Source of the DNA: an uncultured Acidimicrobiaceae bacterium
Lineage (GTDB): Bacteria > Actinomycetota > Acidimicrobiia > Spongiisociales > UBA5794
Assembly (NCBI GenBank): GCA_947258985.1
Contig: CAMYKI010000032.1
Coordinates: 1 to 32,070 of the forward strand
Length of the DNA: 32,070 nucleotides
Reading direction: 5' to 3'
Shown here: one piece after another, positions 8,977-17,577 of the stretch
Position numbering within the stretch: position 1 is the first letter of the stretch
Layout: every line of letters begins with the position of its first letter
The notes under the pieces: generated by a model
Database searches by the model: none
What the model was told of the DNA's origin: nothing
Seen by the model: the letters and a program-made list of their open reading frames with translations, nothing else
Program-made: the position numbers and the translations under genes

Positions 8977-9340
8977 GGTCTCTCCTCAATCACAGCGGGC
9001 TTCTCCCGCGTTCACCCTACTTACGAACGGGATCGGCCGGAGAGGACACAGTGCGACAGGAAATCTGTACTGCGCAGTGCTTCGGGTGCTGAGGAGCAGG
9101 TCTATCGGGCCATTACTCCGTGGCTGGCTAGTCAACACAAGTTGGCGGCGACCCAAATGCCGAGCTCCGGGGACCATCCATCCGGGTAAGGCGGAACCGC
9201 AACGCCGATCGGACGCGCCCCCCTCGCTATGATCGCCGATTCCGCGATCTACCCGAGCATCACGGCCTCGGTCGATGCTGCGCAGCCCGGCCTTTGGCTA
9301 ATCCCTTGAGTCAACCCCGGCGCACTCCGATCCATGACAG
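8977..9340. other. Intergenic region upstream of divergent genes
   Basis: This 364-base gap holds no convincing gene on either strand. It must contain the promoter of the DGPF-sigma pair (leftward) and of the secreted protein (rightward). It includes a perfect 10-base palindrome ACTGCGCAGT (9069-9078), a possible operator, and an isolated TATGAT (9228-9233) without a matching -35. Neither is strong enough to call as a functional site. Confidence 0.4.
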
Positions 9341-10015
9341 ATGGGAATACGCCGCGCACTACTCGCGATTACCGCAATGCTGGTCCTGATTTCACAGCCC
9401 GGTGCTGCGTTTGCGGAATGCGCCGATCTCCCGTCTCTCGAAGATGCTCTCCGAGCGGCTCCCGTAGCCTTCGTTGGCGAGATTACGTCGGCCGGCCTCG
9501 ACACTGACGAGGCGGTCGTCTCCGTGCAGTGGATCTGGAAGGGACCCGACCTTTCACCAGTGATGACCCTGCAAACCCCGAGCGCTACGACCCTTTCGGG
9601 CGAGCCCGGATTCCGATTCCGCTCCGGGACCAAGTACATCGTGTTCCTCGACGACACGCAACGACCCTACGAAGTCAGCGAATGCTCAGGGACGCGTCGG
9701 TACCGTGGCGATGGTCAAGCGATACCTCCCGACCTGCAACTGGTCGCCGGAGCTGCTGAAGGACGAGCTCCCGGCGCCCCCGCCGGCGACGCCACGGCTA
9801 GTGGCGGCATCGGTTGGGCGTACATCGCGATTGGGATGATCCTCGTAGTCGCCTCCATAGCACTAGCCGTGCGGGCCTATGTCCGATCGCGCCGGTCACG
9901 CCCGGCAAGCGAGCGCCTCAAGCGGCGCATTCCTGCTGTCAACAGCTTGCAGTCGTCCAGGCGCACCGCAGGGAACCGGCGGACGGACCGCTTGCGGGGA
10001 CGCAGCAAGAGGTAG
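9341..10015 (+). CDS. Secreted, C-terminally membrane-anchored protein of unknown function
   Basis: The product has 224 residues. A clear signal peptide (MGIRRALLAITAMLVLI, cleavage probably near AFA-EC at about 26) precedes an extracytoplasmic domain with two cysteines (CADLPS near 27 and SECSG near 115). A Gly/Ala/Pro-rich linker, one transmembrane segment (about 158-182) and a strongly basic tail follow. The domain pattern 'C...ALRAAPVAFVGEI...V.WIWKG....SGTKYIVFL' recalls TIMP/netrin-like folds in other bacterial surface proteins, but this is a weak resemblance. No good ribosome binding site precedes the ATG. Its 3' end converges on the TadG-like gene eight bases away. No function can be assigned. 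Confidence 0.65.
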   Translation: MGIRRALLAITAMLVLISQPGAAFAECADLPSLEDALRAAPVAFVGEITSAGLDTDEAVVSVQWIWKGPDLSPVMTLQTPSATTLSGEPGFRFRSGTKYIVFLDDTQRPYEVSECSGTRRYRGDGQAIPPDLQLVAGAAEGRAPGAPAGDATASGGIGWAYIAIGMILVVASIALAVRAYVRSRRSRPASERLKRRIPAVNSLQSSRRTAGNRRTDRLRGRSKR

Positions 10016-10023
10016 CGGATCGA

Positions 10024-11412
10024 CTACTTCGAGAGCAGGTAGCTGACGTCGCTGCTCCCAGGACCCTCGTCTCGAACCTTTTGAGGCAACGCTGCAGGAG
10101 GGATGTTGACCGCAGTGGACGCCTCAATCTCGACATTGTTCGAGCCGGAGCTCACACCCTCGCCGGGATTCCACTCCAGGTCGCAGCCACTTGCGTTGCA
10201 TTTCCATAGCGTGGTCTGGATGTAGACAGGCCGGAACTCCTTGATGGTCAGGGTCGTACTCCCATTGCCCAGGGTGGCTTCGTGGAACAAAGGCACCCAT
10301 CCGAATCGAGGAGCTTTGATGATATCCGAGTTAAAGATGACTCCGTCGGCCACGGTATACGCAGCGAGACAGTCGATCAGGTCGTCGTGATCGCTGATCG
10401 ACCACCCGCACAGATCCTTACCGGCGGTGTTCAAGTGATCCCAAAGGGGTTCGTCATCCAGCATATGACCACGGACGGGGGTCCGGTTGTTGCCACGGTC
10501 GAGTCTGCCGGGTGTGGTTCCAACACCGTCGACATAGCCATCATTGAGAGCTTGCGCGACGTTGCCGGGCTCCGTGGTCAGATGGTATGGCCCTGAGGTG
10601 AAGTGGCCGTCATTGCATGCATCGCGATCGCTGTGCGAGGGAGCAGCCGGATCTGGCGTGGTACCAAGCGGATGGTCAACTCCTTGAGCGATACTGCGTA
10701 CGAGCCGATCGGTGCCTCCCCCAGTGCATTGGGTAGAGGTTCCCAATGCACTGTTGCCAAACTGGGTGATATCGAGAAAGCCGAAGTTGCCCGTGTCGGG
10801 TCCGTCGCATGGAGCAACGTTCTTCGGATTCGACCCGGTCTTAAGGCAGATCTCCGTGTCGCCTTGCGCATTGGCTGGCATGCCAAATGGCATGACCCCG
10901 CCGTTTGCGTCGAGAACGATGCTGACCTCTGCGATCGCGGAGGTCTGAACCTCATTGAAACCCATGACAGCGGCAAACGTGGTCTTCCAGGGGACATCCG
11001 GGGTGTGAACCCGGATCCTGTCAAGGTTTGAGGAAAAGGAGACACAGTCACTGCTGTGGGTTTGGGTGAATTCAGTCGGCTTCCCGGGGTCGGTACAGCT
11101 CGACCACGCCGCGGCCCACTCACTGGGCGTCATGTCCGGAGAAATGGTGCTGTAGGTGATTCGTTTGACCTCGGTCTCAGCGTCCTCCATCGCCTGAGCC
11201 GGGTCCGGCTGGTCTGACATGAGTAGCGCACCGGCCACGGCACCGGTGTCTGCACCCGACTGCCCCTGGCGGTGGAGCGCCCACGCTGCAGCTGCGTCTA
11301 CGGCGATCGCGGCAAAGCTCAAGAGGACAACGAGCATGAGCGCCAGAATGATGACTGAGGCTCCGTCCTCACGACGTGCTGCTTGGACGACTGGCGCCAA
11401 TCGAGTCTTCAT
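10024..11412 (-). CDS. TadG-like pilus-assembly / secreted protein with prepilin-type N-terminus
   Basis: The predicted protein has 462 residues. A short basic N-terminus leads into EDGASVIILALMLVVLLSFAAIAVD, a hydrophobic segment typical of the TadG-like (Flp pilus assembly) N-terminal domain. The pattern RQGQSGADTGAVAGAL that follows is also typical of this family. The remaining roughly 400 residues form a predicted extracytoplasmic region rich in Cys, Asp, Asn, Gly and Thr, with no recognisable domain. The start ATG (11410-11412) overlaps the stop of the TadE-like gene as ATGA, so the two are translationally coupled. The open frame runs further upstream, but there it overlaps the TadE gene. 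No other tad genes (ATPase, prepilin peptidase) are in the window. Confidence 0.75.
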   Translation of the reverse strand: MKTRLAPVVQAARREDGASVIILALMLVVLLSFAAIAVDAAAAWALHRQGQSGADTGAVAGALLMSDQPDPAQAMEDAETEVKRITYSTISPDMTPSEWAAAWSSCTDPGKPTEFTQTHSSDCVSFSSNLDRIRVHTPDVPWKTTFAAVMGFNEVQTSAIAEVSIVLDANGGVMPFGMPANAQGDTEICLKTGSNPKNVAPCDGPDTGNFGFLDITQFGNSALGTSTQCTGGGTDRLVRSIAQGVDHPLGTTPDPAAPSHSDRDACNDGHFTSGPYHLTTEPGNVAQALNDGYVDGVGTTPGRLDRGNNRTPVRGHMLDDEPLWDHLNTAGKDLCGWSISDHDDLIDCLAAYTVADGVIFNSDIIKAPRFGWVPLFHEATLGNGSTTLTIKEFRPVYIQTTLWKCNASGCDLEWNPGEGVSSGSNNVEIEASTAVNIPPAALPQKVRDEGPGSSDVSYLLSK

Positions 11413-11930
11413 GGGCAGGCGTAGGTGTCGCTGGGCGCTCCGAAGGAGGCCTGTGCCCACCACGCCGCGTCGCCGCTGCCGCTAGCTGGTTGCTCGAGCC
11501 GGAACTCGACCGTTGAGGAGATGGTCTTACCGACGAGCATGGTGTCATAAAAGCCGGTGACGGTCTTGAGGTCGGCAGCCACGGTGATCTGGGCGAGCGC
11601 GCCGACGGACCCCTCCCCGGGCTGGCTGGGACTGGCGCTAACGGGAGTCACGGTTACTTCGATGCTCTGAGTGGGCTGAACGATGTCCATTCGATCGCAA
11701 ACGGCCTGACCTATTGCGTTGATATCTCCCACATCCACGGCAGCGGCGCGGGCCCCTTCCCGGGCGCCGTGTCGAACGTCATTTGTCTGTGCAAACGCCC
11801 ACGACATCTCGATGAGACCGAATATGAGTGCGAGCAACAAAGGAAGCACCAGAGCGAACTCGACCAACGAAGCGCCTCGCTCGGATTCCGACGTATTGGC
11901 GTCGGAGTGCGCGCGGGGCTGCTTCCGCAT
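11409..11930 (-). CDS. TadE-like protein
   Basis: The product has about 173 residues. The N-terminus RGASLVEFALVLPLLLALIF is a classic TadE/type IVb pseudopilin segment, with Gly followed by Glu at the +5 position. A predicted extracytoplasmic domain with two cysteines follows. TadE-type pseudopilins assemble into or assist Flp/Tad pili. It is coupled to the downstream TadG-like gene by an ATGA overlap. The start at 11930 has GGAGGG about 14 bases upstream; an in-frame ATG at 11972 has no ribosome binding site, so 14 extra residues remain possible. Transcription presumably starts in the 12.0 kb gap. Confidence 0.8.
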   Translation of the reverse strand: MRKQPRAHSDANTSESERGASLVEFALVLPLLLALIFGLIEMSWAFAQTNDVRHGAREGARAAAVDVGDINAIGQAVCDRMDIVQPTQSIEVTVTPVSASPSQPGEGSVGALAQITVAADLKTVTGFYDTMLVGKTISSTVEFRLEQPASGSGDAAWWAQASFGAPSDTYACP

Positions 11931-12103
11931 AGTGAAGGGACGGACCCTCCGCGTACTCAGAGAAAGGCGCATATGACGACTGTCGGCAATCCGCCTTGAG
12001 TCGTAAGGGCCCTTTTTGGAGCCCGATTGACGGATCGACCCGTGCGCGCCGAGGGCAGGTGGCGAGGCCCCAGAGTCACCGAGCCGTGCAACTCCCTCTA
12101 TTA

Positions 12104-13723
12104 CTACCGGGCAAACTGGGCGTAGAAGTCGTTGCCCTTGTCGTCAACGATGATGAACGCAGGGAAGTCCTCGACCTCAATACGCCAGACAGCTTCCATG
12201 CCGAGTTCGGCGTACTCGAGTACCTCGACAGAACGGATCCGGTCCTTGGCCAGGATGGCCGCGGGCCCGCCGATCGAACCCAGGTAGAAGCCGCCGTACT
12301 CGGCGCAAGCATCGGTGACCTGCTTCGACCGGTTCCCCTTGGCGAGCATCACAAAGCTCCCACCCGCTGCCTGGAATCGACCGACGTACGGGTCCATCCG
12401 CCCCGCGGTGGTCGGTCCAAACGAACCCGAGGCGTAGCCCTCCGGGGTCTTGGCCGGACCGGCGTAGTAGACGATGTGATCCTGCAGGTATTGGGGCATC
12501 CCGTCGCCGGCGTCCAAACGCTCGGCGATCTTGGCGTGGGCGATGTCACGGGCGACCACGATGGTTCCGGTCAACGCCAGCCTGGTCCCCACCGGGTGCT
12601 GCGACAGCCCGGAGCGGATCTCGCTCATCGGTCGATTCAGGTCTACGTGGACTGCTGCCGCCGGCTCCTTGATGGCGGTTGGGTCCGGTAGGAAACGAGC
12701 CGGGTCGCGCTCTAACGCCTCCATGAACACGCCTTCGCGGGTGATCTTGGCCTTGACCTGACGGTCGGCGGAGCAGGAAACGCCGATCCCGATCGGGCAC
12801 GAAGCACCGTGCCGCGGCAACCGGATTACCCGCACATCGTGGCAGAAGTACTTGCCTCCGAACTGGGCACCGATGCCGGTCAACCGGGTCATTTCGTGGA
12901 TCCGCTCCTCCCACTCCACGTCGCGGAAGGCTCTGCCGTGCTCATTGCCCGACGTCGGCAGCGTGTCGTAGTACTTGGTGCTGGCCAGCTTCACCGTCTT
13001 GAGCGTCAACTCGGCTGAAGTGCCCCCGACCACGATCGCGAGGTGATAGGGGGGACAGGCGGCGGTGCCCAGCGAGCGGATTGCCTCGTCGACAAAATCC
13101 GTCAGCGATTCCGGGTTGAGCACTGCTTTGGTCTTCTGGAACAGGAACGTCTTGTTGGCCGATCCCCCGCCCTTCGTTACGAATTGAAGCTCGTACTCGT
13201 CTCCGGGCACCGATTCGATCTCGACCTGCGCCGGCAAGTTCGATCCGGTGTTGCGCTCCTCAAACATCGAGAGCGGCGCCATCTGTGAGTACCTCAGGTT
13301 GGTTCCCGTATAAGTGTCATGGATGCCGTACGACAGCCATTCCGCATCATCGACGCCGGTGAACACGTTCTCACCCTTGTGCCCGTGGACGATTGCCGTT
13401 CCGGTGTCCTGGCATGAAGGCAGCACCATCGCCGCGCTGATGTTGGCGTTCTTCAGCATCTCCAGGGCGACAAACCGATCGTTGTCGGAGGCTTCGGGAT
13501 CGTCGAGAATCGCCCGAAGTTGAGCCAGGTGGGCCGGCCGGAACAGGTGCGAAACGTCCCGCACCGCCTCGGCCGCCAGCAGCCGCAGCGCCTTCGGATC
13601 GACCACCAGGACCTCGCGGCCGCCGACTGCCGTCTTGTCGACCAACCCTTCGGCGTCGAGCGGGCGGTACTCGGTCTCATCGGCACCCAGCTGGAACATT
13701 GGCTCGTAGTGGAACTCGGGCAT
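12104..13723 (-). CDS. fumA: Fumarate hydratase, class I (iron-sulfur)
   Basis: This 539-residue single-chain class I fumarase interconverts fumarate and L-malate in the TCA cycle using a [4Fe-4S] cluster. The three cluster cysteines are visible at 104 ([10 protein letters not shown]), 223 ([14 protein letters not shown]) and 317 ([15 protein letters not shown]), one residue off the E. coli FumA numbering as I recall it. The C-terminal domain keeps the [10 protein letters not shown] and GGPAAILA motifs. The length is normal. The start ATG at 13723 follows AAGGAG; the open frame upstream to 13915 is not protein-like and overlaps the TetR gene. A TAGGAT (13749-13754, minus strand) upstream is a possible -10. 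Many actinobacteria carry class II fumarase instead. Confidence 0.95.
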   Translation of the reverse strand: MPEFHYEPMFQLGADETEYRPLDAEGLVDKTAVGGREVLVVDPKALRLLAAEAVRDVSHLFRPAHLAQLRAILDDPEASDNDRFVALEMLKNANISAAMVLPSCQDTGTAIVHGHKGENVFTGVDDAEWLSYGIHDTYTGTNLRYSQMAPLSMFEERNTGSNLPAQVEIESVPGDEYELQFVTKGGGSANKTFLFQKTKAVLNPESLTDFVDEAIRSLGTAACPPYHLAIVVGGTSAELTLKTVKLASTKYYDTLPTSGNEHGRAFRDVEWEERIHEMTRLTGIGAQFGGKYFCHDVRVIRLPRHGASCPIGIGVSCSADRQVKAKITREGVFMEALERDPARFLPDPTAIKEPAAAVHVDLNRPMSEIRSGLSQHPVGTRLALTGTIVVARDIAHAKIAERLDAGDGMPQYLQDHIVYYAGPAKTPEGYASGSFGPTTAGRMDPYVGRFQAAGGSFVMLAKGNRSKQVTDACAEYGGFYLGSIGGPAAILAKDRIRSVEVLEYAELGMEAVWRIEVEDFPAFIIVDDKGNDFYAQFAR

Positions 13724-13823
13724 GACGCTCCTTGATATCGCTGCTCCCATCCTACGAGAAGGCGCGGCCACCCCATACCTCTGAACCGACGCAACGGTCA
13801 CCCGGATCCTGCGCAGTAGTCGC

Positions 13824-14414
13824 TCAGCGTTTGACGACCGCGGCGAGCACCGTCCGTGATCCGGCGATGGCGATGGCCGCCACATCCTCGGGGGTCGCCG
13901 CTGACTGCTCGGCAAGGCCGTCGAGCATGTGACGTATCAGCGCCGCGTCGACATCGGGCGAGAGATCGGCGCGAAACGAACCGCTCTCCTGTCCGTCCTC
14001 GAGAACCCCGCGGATCCGGCTGTCGATCGCATCGTCGTACTCGCGCAGTGTTGCCCGGGCTCCGGCCGAGAGACCGTGTTCGATGCCGGGAGCATGGTGG
14101 GCGTGGGCTCCGACGGAAACGCTATGGCGGACCAACTGTTCCAGCTTGTCCTCGGGACGGTCGACGACCCGCATCGCCGCTTCCAGCATTTCGACACTCT
14201 CACGATTATGCCGGCCGATAGCCTCGGCAACGATGCTGTCGATGTCTGGATAGTGGTTGTACAGGGTCTGGCGCGCCACACCGGCAGCCTCGGCGACCCG
14301 CATCATGGTGAGCGAGCCGAGGCCATCCTCGGCAATCAACCCGAGAGTGGCCATGACGATTCGATCGCCCGCAGAAGCCCCGGCGGGCAGGTCGCCGTGC
14401 GGCGAGCCGGTCAT
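13824..14414 (-). CDS. TetR-family transcriptional regulator
   Basis: The product has 196 residues. The N-terminal DNA-binding domain contains the helix-turn-helix near 37-56 ([20 protein letters not shown]), a textbook TetR pattern. The C-terminal domain is helical and presumably binds a ligand. Its ATG (14412-14414) overlaps the stop of the permease gene as ATGA, making it the third, coupled gene of an ABC exporter operon. It therefore probably represses that operon and itself, through the paired palindromes at 16217-16249. The ligand is likely a substrate of the exporter. Confidence 0.9.
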   Translation of the reverse strand: MTGSPHGDLPAGASAGDRIVMATLGLIAEDGLGSLTMMRVAEAAGVARQTLYNHYPDIDSIVAEAIGRHNRESVEMLEAAMRVVDRPEDKLEQLVRHSVSVGAHAHHAPGIEHGLSAGARATLREYDDAIDSRIRGVLEDGQESGSFRADLSPDVDAALIRHMLDGLAEQSAATPEDVAAIAIAGSRTVLAAVVKR

Positions 14415-15241
14415 TGCTGCTCCTTCTTGTAGAGGCTGACCGTCAGCGGGCCGAAGACGAGCAGGAGAGCCGCCGTCCATGCCAGCGCCAGCAGGATGTC
14501 CTCACCCGCCGGACTCCCATCCGCCAGGCCCCGGACTGCATCCGATGCCGCGGAAATGGGCTGGTACTTGACGAACGGCTGCAACCATCCAGGCATGGTC
14601 TCGGCGGGAGCGAACGCGGTGCTCGCCAGCATGAGGGGGAAGAGCCAGAACATCGAGAGCATGCCGACCATGTCGGGCTGCCTGACCTTCACCGCGATGG
14701 CTGCACCCAACCACGAGAAGCCGTAGCCGATCAGGGTTGCCAGAGCGATGGCTCCGACTGCTCCCCCGATCGATGCGAAACGGTACCCCATGAGGAGGGC
14801 GACCACGGCCACAAGAATCAAGCCGGCGACATTGCGCACAGCATCGGCGATCGTGCGTCCCGCGATCACGGCGACCTGGCTCATCGGCAAGGACCGGAAC
14901 CGGTCGGTCACGCCCTCGGTGAGGTCGGCTGCGAGACCGAGGCTGGTCTGTTGAGCCCCCTGCAATGCGGTGATGACCAAGACCCCCGGTACAAGGAACC
15001 CGAGGTAGTCGATACCCGCTCCTGCCCCGATCGACCCACCGAACACGTAGTTGAACAACACCAGGAAGAAGACGCCCATGATGACGGCGAAGAACAGCAG
15101 GTCGGGTTGGCGCAAGGTGCGGACTGTGTCCCGCCACAGGACAGTATTGGTGTCCTGAAGCGCTCTGCGGACTCGCACCGCGGCACTTGGATTGGCCAGG
15201 ACGGCCGGCCGACTGATGGTGGTCTCTGTCGAAGTCGTCAT
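14411..15241 (-). CDS. ABC-2 type exporter permease (DrrB-like)
   Basis: This 276-residue integral membrane protein has six predicted transmembrane segments, the first near 48-68 and the last near 250-268. Its segment GIDYLGFLVPGVLVITALQGAQQT is typical of DrrB-type ABC-2 permeases. It would form the membrane channel for the ATPase encoded upstream and export a drug or lipid-like molecule. Its ATG overlaps the ATPase stop (ATGA, 15238-15241), and its own stop overlaps the TetR start, so all three genes are coupled. Confidence 0.9.
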   Translation of the reverse strand: MTTSTETTISRPAVLANPSAAVRVRRALQDTNTVLWRDTVRTLRQPDLLFFAVIMGVFFLVLFNYVFGGSIGAGAGIDYLGFLVPGVLVITALQGAQQTSLGLAADLTEGVTDRFRSLPMSQVAVIAGRTIADAVRNVAGLILVAVVALLMGYRFASIGGAVGAIALATLIGYGFSWLGAAIAVKVRQPDMVGMLSMFWLFPLMLASTAFAPAETMPGWLQPFVKYQPISAASDAVRGLADGSPAGEDILLALAWTAALLLVFGPLTVSLYKKEQQ

Positions 15242-16221
15242 GCCGGCACCTCCTCTTGCTCGGTAGGCGCACCCGTCAGGCTCAAGAACACGTCATCGAG
15301 CGTCGGTCGACGCAGCTGGAAATCGGTGATCGAGACACCGCCGTCTTGCAGACGTCGGAGAACTTCCAACGAGCTGGCAATGTCGTCGCCGACGGGCACT
15401 CCGATCCGGCGTTCGGCCTCACTCGTCACGAGACCCTCGATTCCCCCGATGAGCTCGAGCGATGAAGCCATATCTCCCTCATCAACGTGGATCTCGAGCA
15501 CATCGCGGTCCAGATTGCGCTTCAGCGCCTCCGGGGTGCCTGAGGCGATCACCACCCCTTTGTCGATGATCAGCACCTCGTCCGCGAGTCGGTCGGCTTC
15601 TTCTAGGTACTGCGTTGTCAGCACAATCGCCGTCCCCTGGGAGGCGAGTTGCGTGATCGCGTCCCAGATCTCGGCTCGGCTGCGGGGGTCGAGGCCCGTC
15701 GTCGGCTCATCGAGGAAGAGCGCCGGAGGTTCGGCCACAAGGGCGGCAACAACATCGAGCCGGCGTCTTTGGCCGCCCGAGTACGTGCCGGCGACCCGGT
15801 CGGCGAAGTCGGCCATATCGAATTTGTCGATGAGTTCCGCAGCACGTCGTTTCCGTTCCTGACCGGGCAACTTGTAGAGACGCCCGAACAGCTCGAGGTT
15901 CTCGCGACCCGTCAGCTTCTCGTCGACAGCTGCCGACTGACCGGCTAGGCCGATGAGTTGCCGAACGAGGTCCGGCTGGGTTGCGACATCAAAGCCGCCT
16001 ATAGACGCAGATCCGGCATCTATCGAGGCCAACGTGGCCAGCATGTTGACGGTTGTGGTTTTCCCGGCGCCGTTCGGGCCGAGAAGTCCAACGACCTGTC
16101 CGGCCGCAACCGAGAAGCTCAGGTCGTTGACGGCCTCGACGTCTCCAAAGCTCTTGCGCAAGCTCGTCGCCGCGATTACTGGTGCGGTGGTTTCCAATGC
16201 AGTTGTGTTCTGAATAGACAT
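15238..16221 (-). CDS. ABC exporter ATP-binding protein (DrrA-like)
   Basis: The protein has 327 residues. Walker A is at 48-55 (GPNGAGKT), the signature YSGGQ at 147-151 and Walker B LFLDEP at 168-173. The switch region reads TTQYLEEAD, with Gln where most ABC ATPases have His; this is characteristic of the DrrA (daunorubicin resistance) group. A C-terminal extension with the DrrA-type pattern follows. ATG 16221 is preferred because TATGCT lies seven bases upstream, consistent with leaderless transcription. ATG 16233 is an alternative, but lies inside that element. The gene heads the ATPase-permease-TetR operon. Confidence 0.92.
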   Translation of the reverse strand: MSIQNTTALETTAPVIAATSLRKSFGDVEAVNDLSFSVAAGQVVGLLGPNGAGKTTTVNMLATLASIDAGSASIGGFDVATQPDLVRQLIGLAGQSAAVDEKLTGRENLELFGRLYKLPGQERKRRAAELIDKFDMADFADRVAGTYSGGQRRRLDVVAALVAEPPALFLDEPTTGLDPRSRAEIWDAITQLASQGTAIVLTTQYLEEADRLADEVLIIDKGVVIASGTPEALKRNLDRDVLEIHVDEGDMASSLELIGGIEGLVTSEAERRIGVPVGDDIASSLEVLRRLQDGGVSITDFQLRRPTLDDVFLSLTGAPTEQEEVPA

Positions 16222-16227
16222 GTTGTC
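16217..16227. promoter_or_regulatory. Putative TetR operator O1 (GACATGTTGTC)
   Basis: This GACA-N3-TGTC palindrome covers the start codon and presumed transcription start of the ABC operon. Its centre is exactly 21 bases from a second copy at 16238-16248, so both lie on the same DNA face. Binding by the operon's own TetR protein is inferred from position and symmetry. Confidence 0.5.
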
Positions 16228-16228
16228 C

Positions 16229-16234
16229 AGCATA
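16229..16234 (-). promoter_or_regulatory. Putative -10 element (TATGCT) of the ABC-TetR operon
   Basis: On the minus strand TATGCT is followed by seven bases and then ATG (16221), the spacing of a leaderless promoter. It lies between the two palindromes. The expected -35 position (about 16252-16257) shows no TTGACA-like sequence. Confidence 0.4.
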
Positions 16235-16236
16235 GC

Positions 16237-16249
16237 AGACAGTGTGTCT
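16237..16249. promoter_or_regulatory. Putative TetR operator O2 (AGACAGTGTGTCT)
   Basis: This is a 13-base palindrome with five-base arms AGACA/TGTCT and a three-base centre. It shares the GACA-N3-TGTC core with the site at 16217-16227 and occupies the region just upstream of the -10 element. It also lies in the shared upstream region of the rightward membrane protein gene, so that gene might be co-regulated. Confidence 0.5.
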
Positions 16250-16425
16250 AATCCCGCCGAGACGCTCCCCCGGTCGATCGCGCCGTTCGGCCAGGCAGCG
16301 GTCTTCGAGTTGCAATCCGATGACGGAACCGACAGTCTGGTTGCCGTCGACCGGTCGGCGGCGTGGCGCATCCGTTCGACGAGAGGTCCAATGCGGATCG
16401 GGTCACGGTCCAACGAGGAGGAGCG

Positions 16426-17103
16426 ATGACAGAACCGGCCATCTCCCCCAACCTGGGCCCGGGCCGCCGACGTGCGGAGTCGGCTGCCGCTGCGGGAGTC
16501 GTCTACGCGGTCCTCGCGGCGATAGCGCTGAATCTCATCCGGTCGGTGCCTCCCCCTTCGTCAGGAGAAGCGGAGTGGATCGAGTGGATCGCAGACGAGG
16601 CCCACCGGCGAAGTCTCTTCATCGCCCTGAGCCTGTCCAGCATCTCCGCCGTGGCCTTCCTGTGGTTCGTGGCAGTCGTTCGCCGCAGAATCGGAGATCT
16701 GGAAGACCGCTTCTTTGCAACCGTATTCCTCGGCTCTGCACTCGTCTACGTCTCCATATGGCTGGTCGCCATGGCGCTGCTTGCCGCCCCAGCAATGCTG
16801 GACGCCGGCGGCCCCCCAATAGAGTGGGACGTGTTTCGAATCGGTGAAGGCACCGCCATCGGCATCCTGCTCGTTGCCGGACCGCGGATTCAAGCCGTGT
16901 TCGTAGCCAGCACCTCAACCATGTTCCTCCGCACCCGGGTCGTGCCCAAATGGCTCTCATACATGGGCTACACCATTGCACTGGTCATGTTCTTCGTCCC
17001 CATCGTGACCACACCGATAGGACTCGGCCTGCCGATCTTCGTTCTCGTCTCCAGCGTGACCATATTCTTCAGCCGCCGCCGCATCGAACAGGCCAGTGGA
17101 TGA
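16426..17103 (+). CDS. Multi-pass membrane protein of unknown function
   Basis: This 225-residue protein has about six hydrophobic segments (near 20-40, 62-82, 93-118, 140-160 and two between 178 and 215) and short charged loops, ending with a basic tail (FFSRRRIEQ). I do not recognise a specific family; the general look is of small actinobacterial membrane proteins. The start ATG follows GAGGAGGA. It is divergent from the ABC-TetR operon and shares its upstream region with the paired palindromes, so TetR control is possible. Confidence 0.7.
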   Translation: MTEPAISPNLGPGRRRAESAAAAGVVYAVLAAIALNLIRSVPPPSSGEAEWIEWIADEAHRRSLFIALSLSSISAVAFLWFVAVVRRRIGDLEDRFFATVFLGSALVYVSIWLVAMALLAAPAMLDAGGPPIEWDVFRIGEGTAIGILLVAGPRIQAVFVASTSTMFLRTRVVPKWLSYMGYTIALVMFFVPIVTTPIGLGLPIFVLVSSVTIFFSRRRIEQASG

Positions 17104-17212
17104 CGCTGCATCGGGCCTTCGACGGGATGTGGCGTTTCCTCGCGCAACCGCGCCTCTATGCCCGTCGCGCACGCCCGGCCGATAGGTCATCGCGTCATGT
17201 TCTGCCAGGCGG

Positions 17213-17488
17213 CTAGCTCAGGGCGCTGGCCAGGCGTCGGGTTGCCCTCTCATCGCCCGAGACGTGGTTGAAGGCGTCCCCGGCCGTTGTTTGCCCGCCA
17301 AGGAAGTCGGCAATGGCGGCGGGTGCCACCGTGACACGGGCGTCGGGCTGCGGCGAGGTCCGGACGGTGACGGTGGACCTTGGCCCAAGAGCAACTTCTG
17401 CGTACTCGCCGTCCATCTCCAACTCAATCACATCAGCCTCCGTCGGAAATGCGTCACCCGCACGGCTCGGCATCGCCTGCAGGGCCAT
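17213..17488 (-). pseudogene. SCP2-like C-terminal fragment
   Basis: An in-frame stretch of about 91 residues ends with a pattern (ARVTVAPAAIADFLGG, then TTAGDAF and DERATRRLASALS) resembling the last strands and helix of sterol-carrier-protein-2-like domains. Such domains are often found at the C-terminus of HxlR-type regulators or DinB-like proteins. Nothing matching the N-terminal half is present: upstream in this frame the sequence quickly becomes arbitrary and reaches the end of the cellobiose phosphorylase gene at 17578. ATG 17488 has no close ribosome binding site. I read it as a remnant of a truncated gene, but a small expressed protein cannot be excluded. Confidence 0.4.
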
Positions 17489-17577
17489 TGCGGTGGCGCG
17501 GGGTGCTCCAGTCCAGCTGAAGACGTCCCGGGAAGCACCGGCGGGACTCTCGATCGCACTATTCGGGGAGCTACGGC

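Noticed and set aside
12005-12014. AAGGGCCCTT palindrome upstream of the TadE gene
   Set aside because: It is a loop-less 10-base palindrome; no second copy or promoter context supports a regulatory role.
14414-15862. Plus-strand open frame (482 codons) opposite the ABC permease and ATPase genes
   Set aside because: It is antisense to two well-supported genes, is of low complexity, and its two halves show no family signature.
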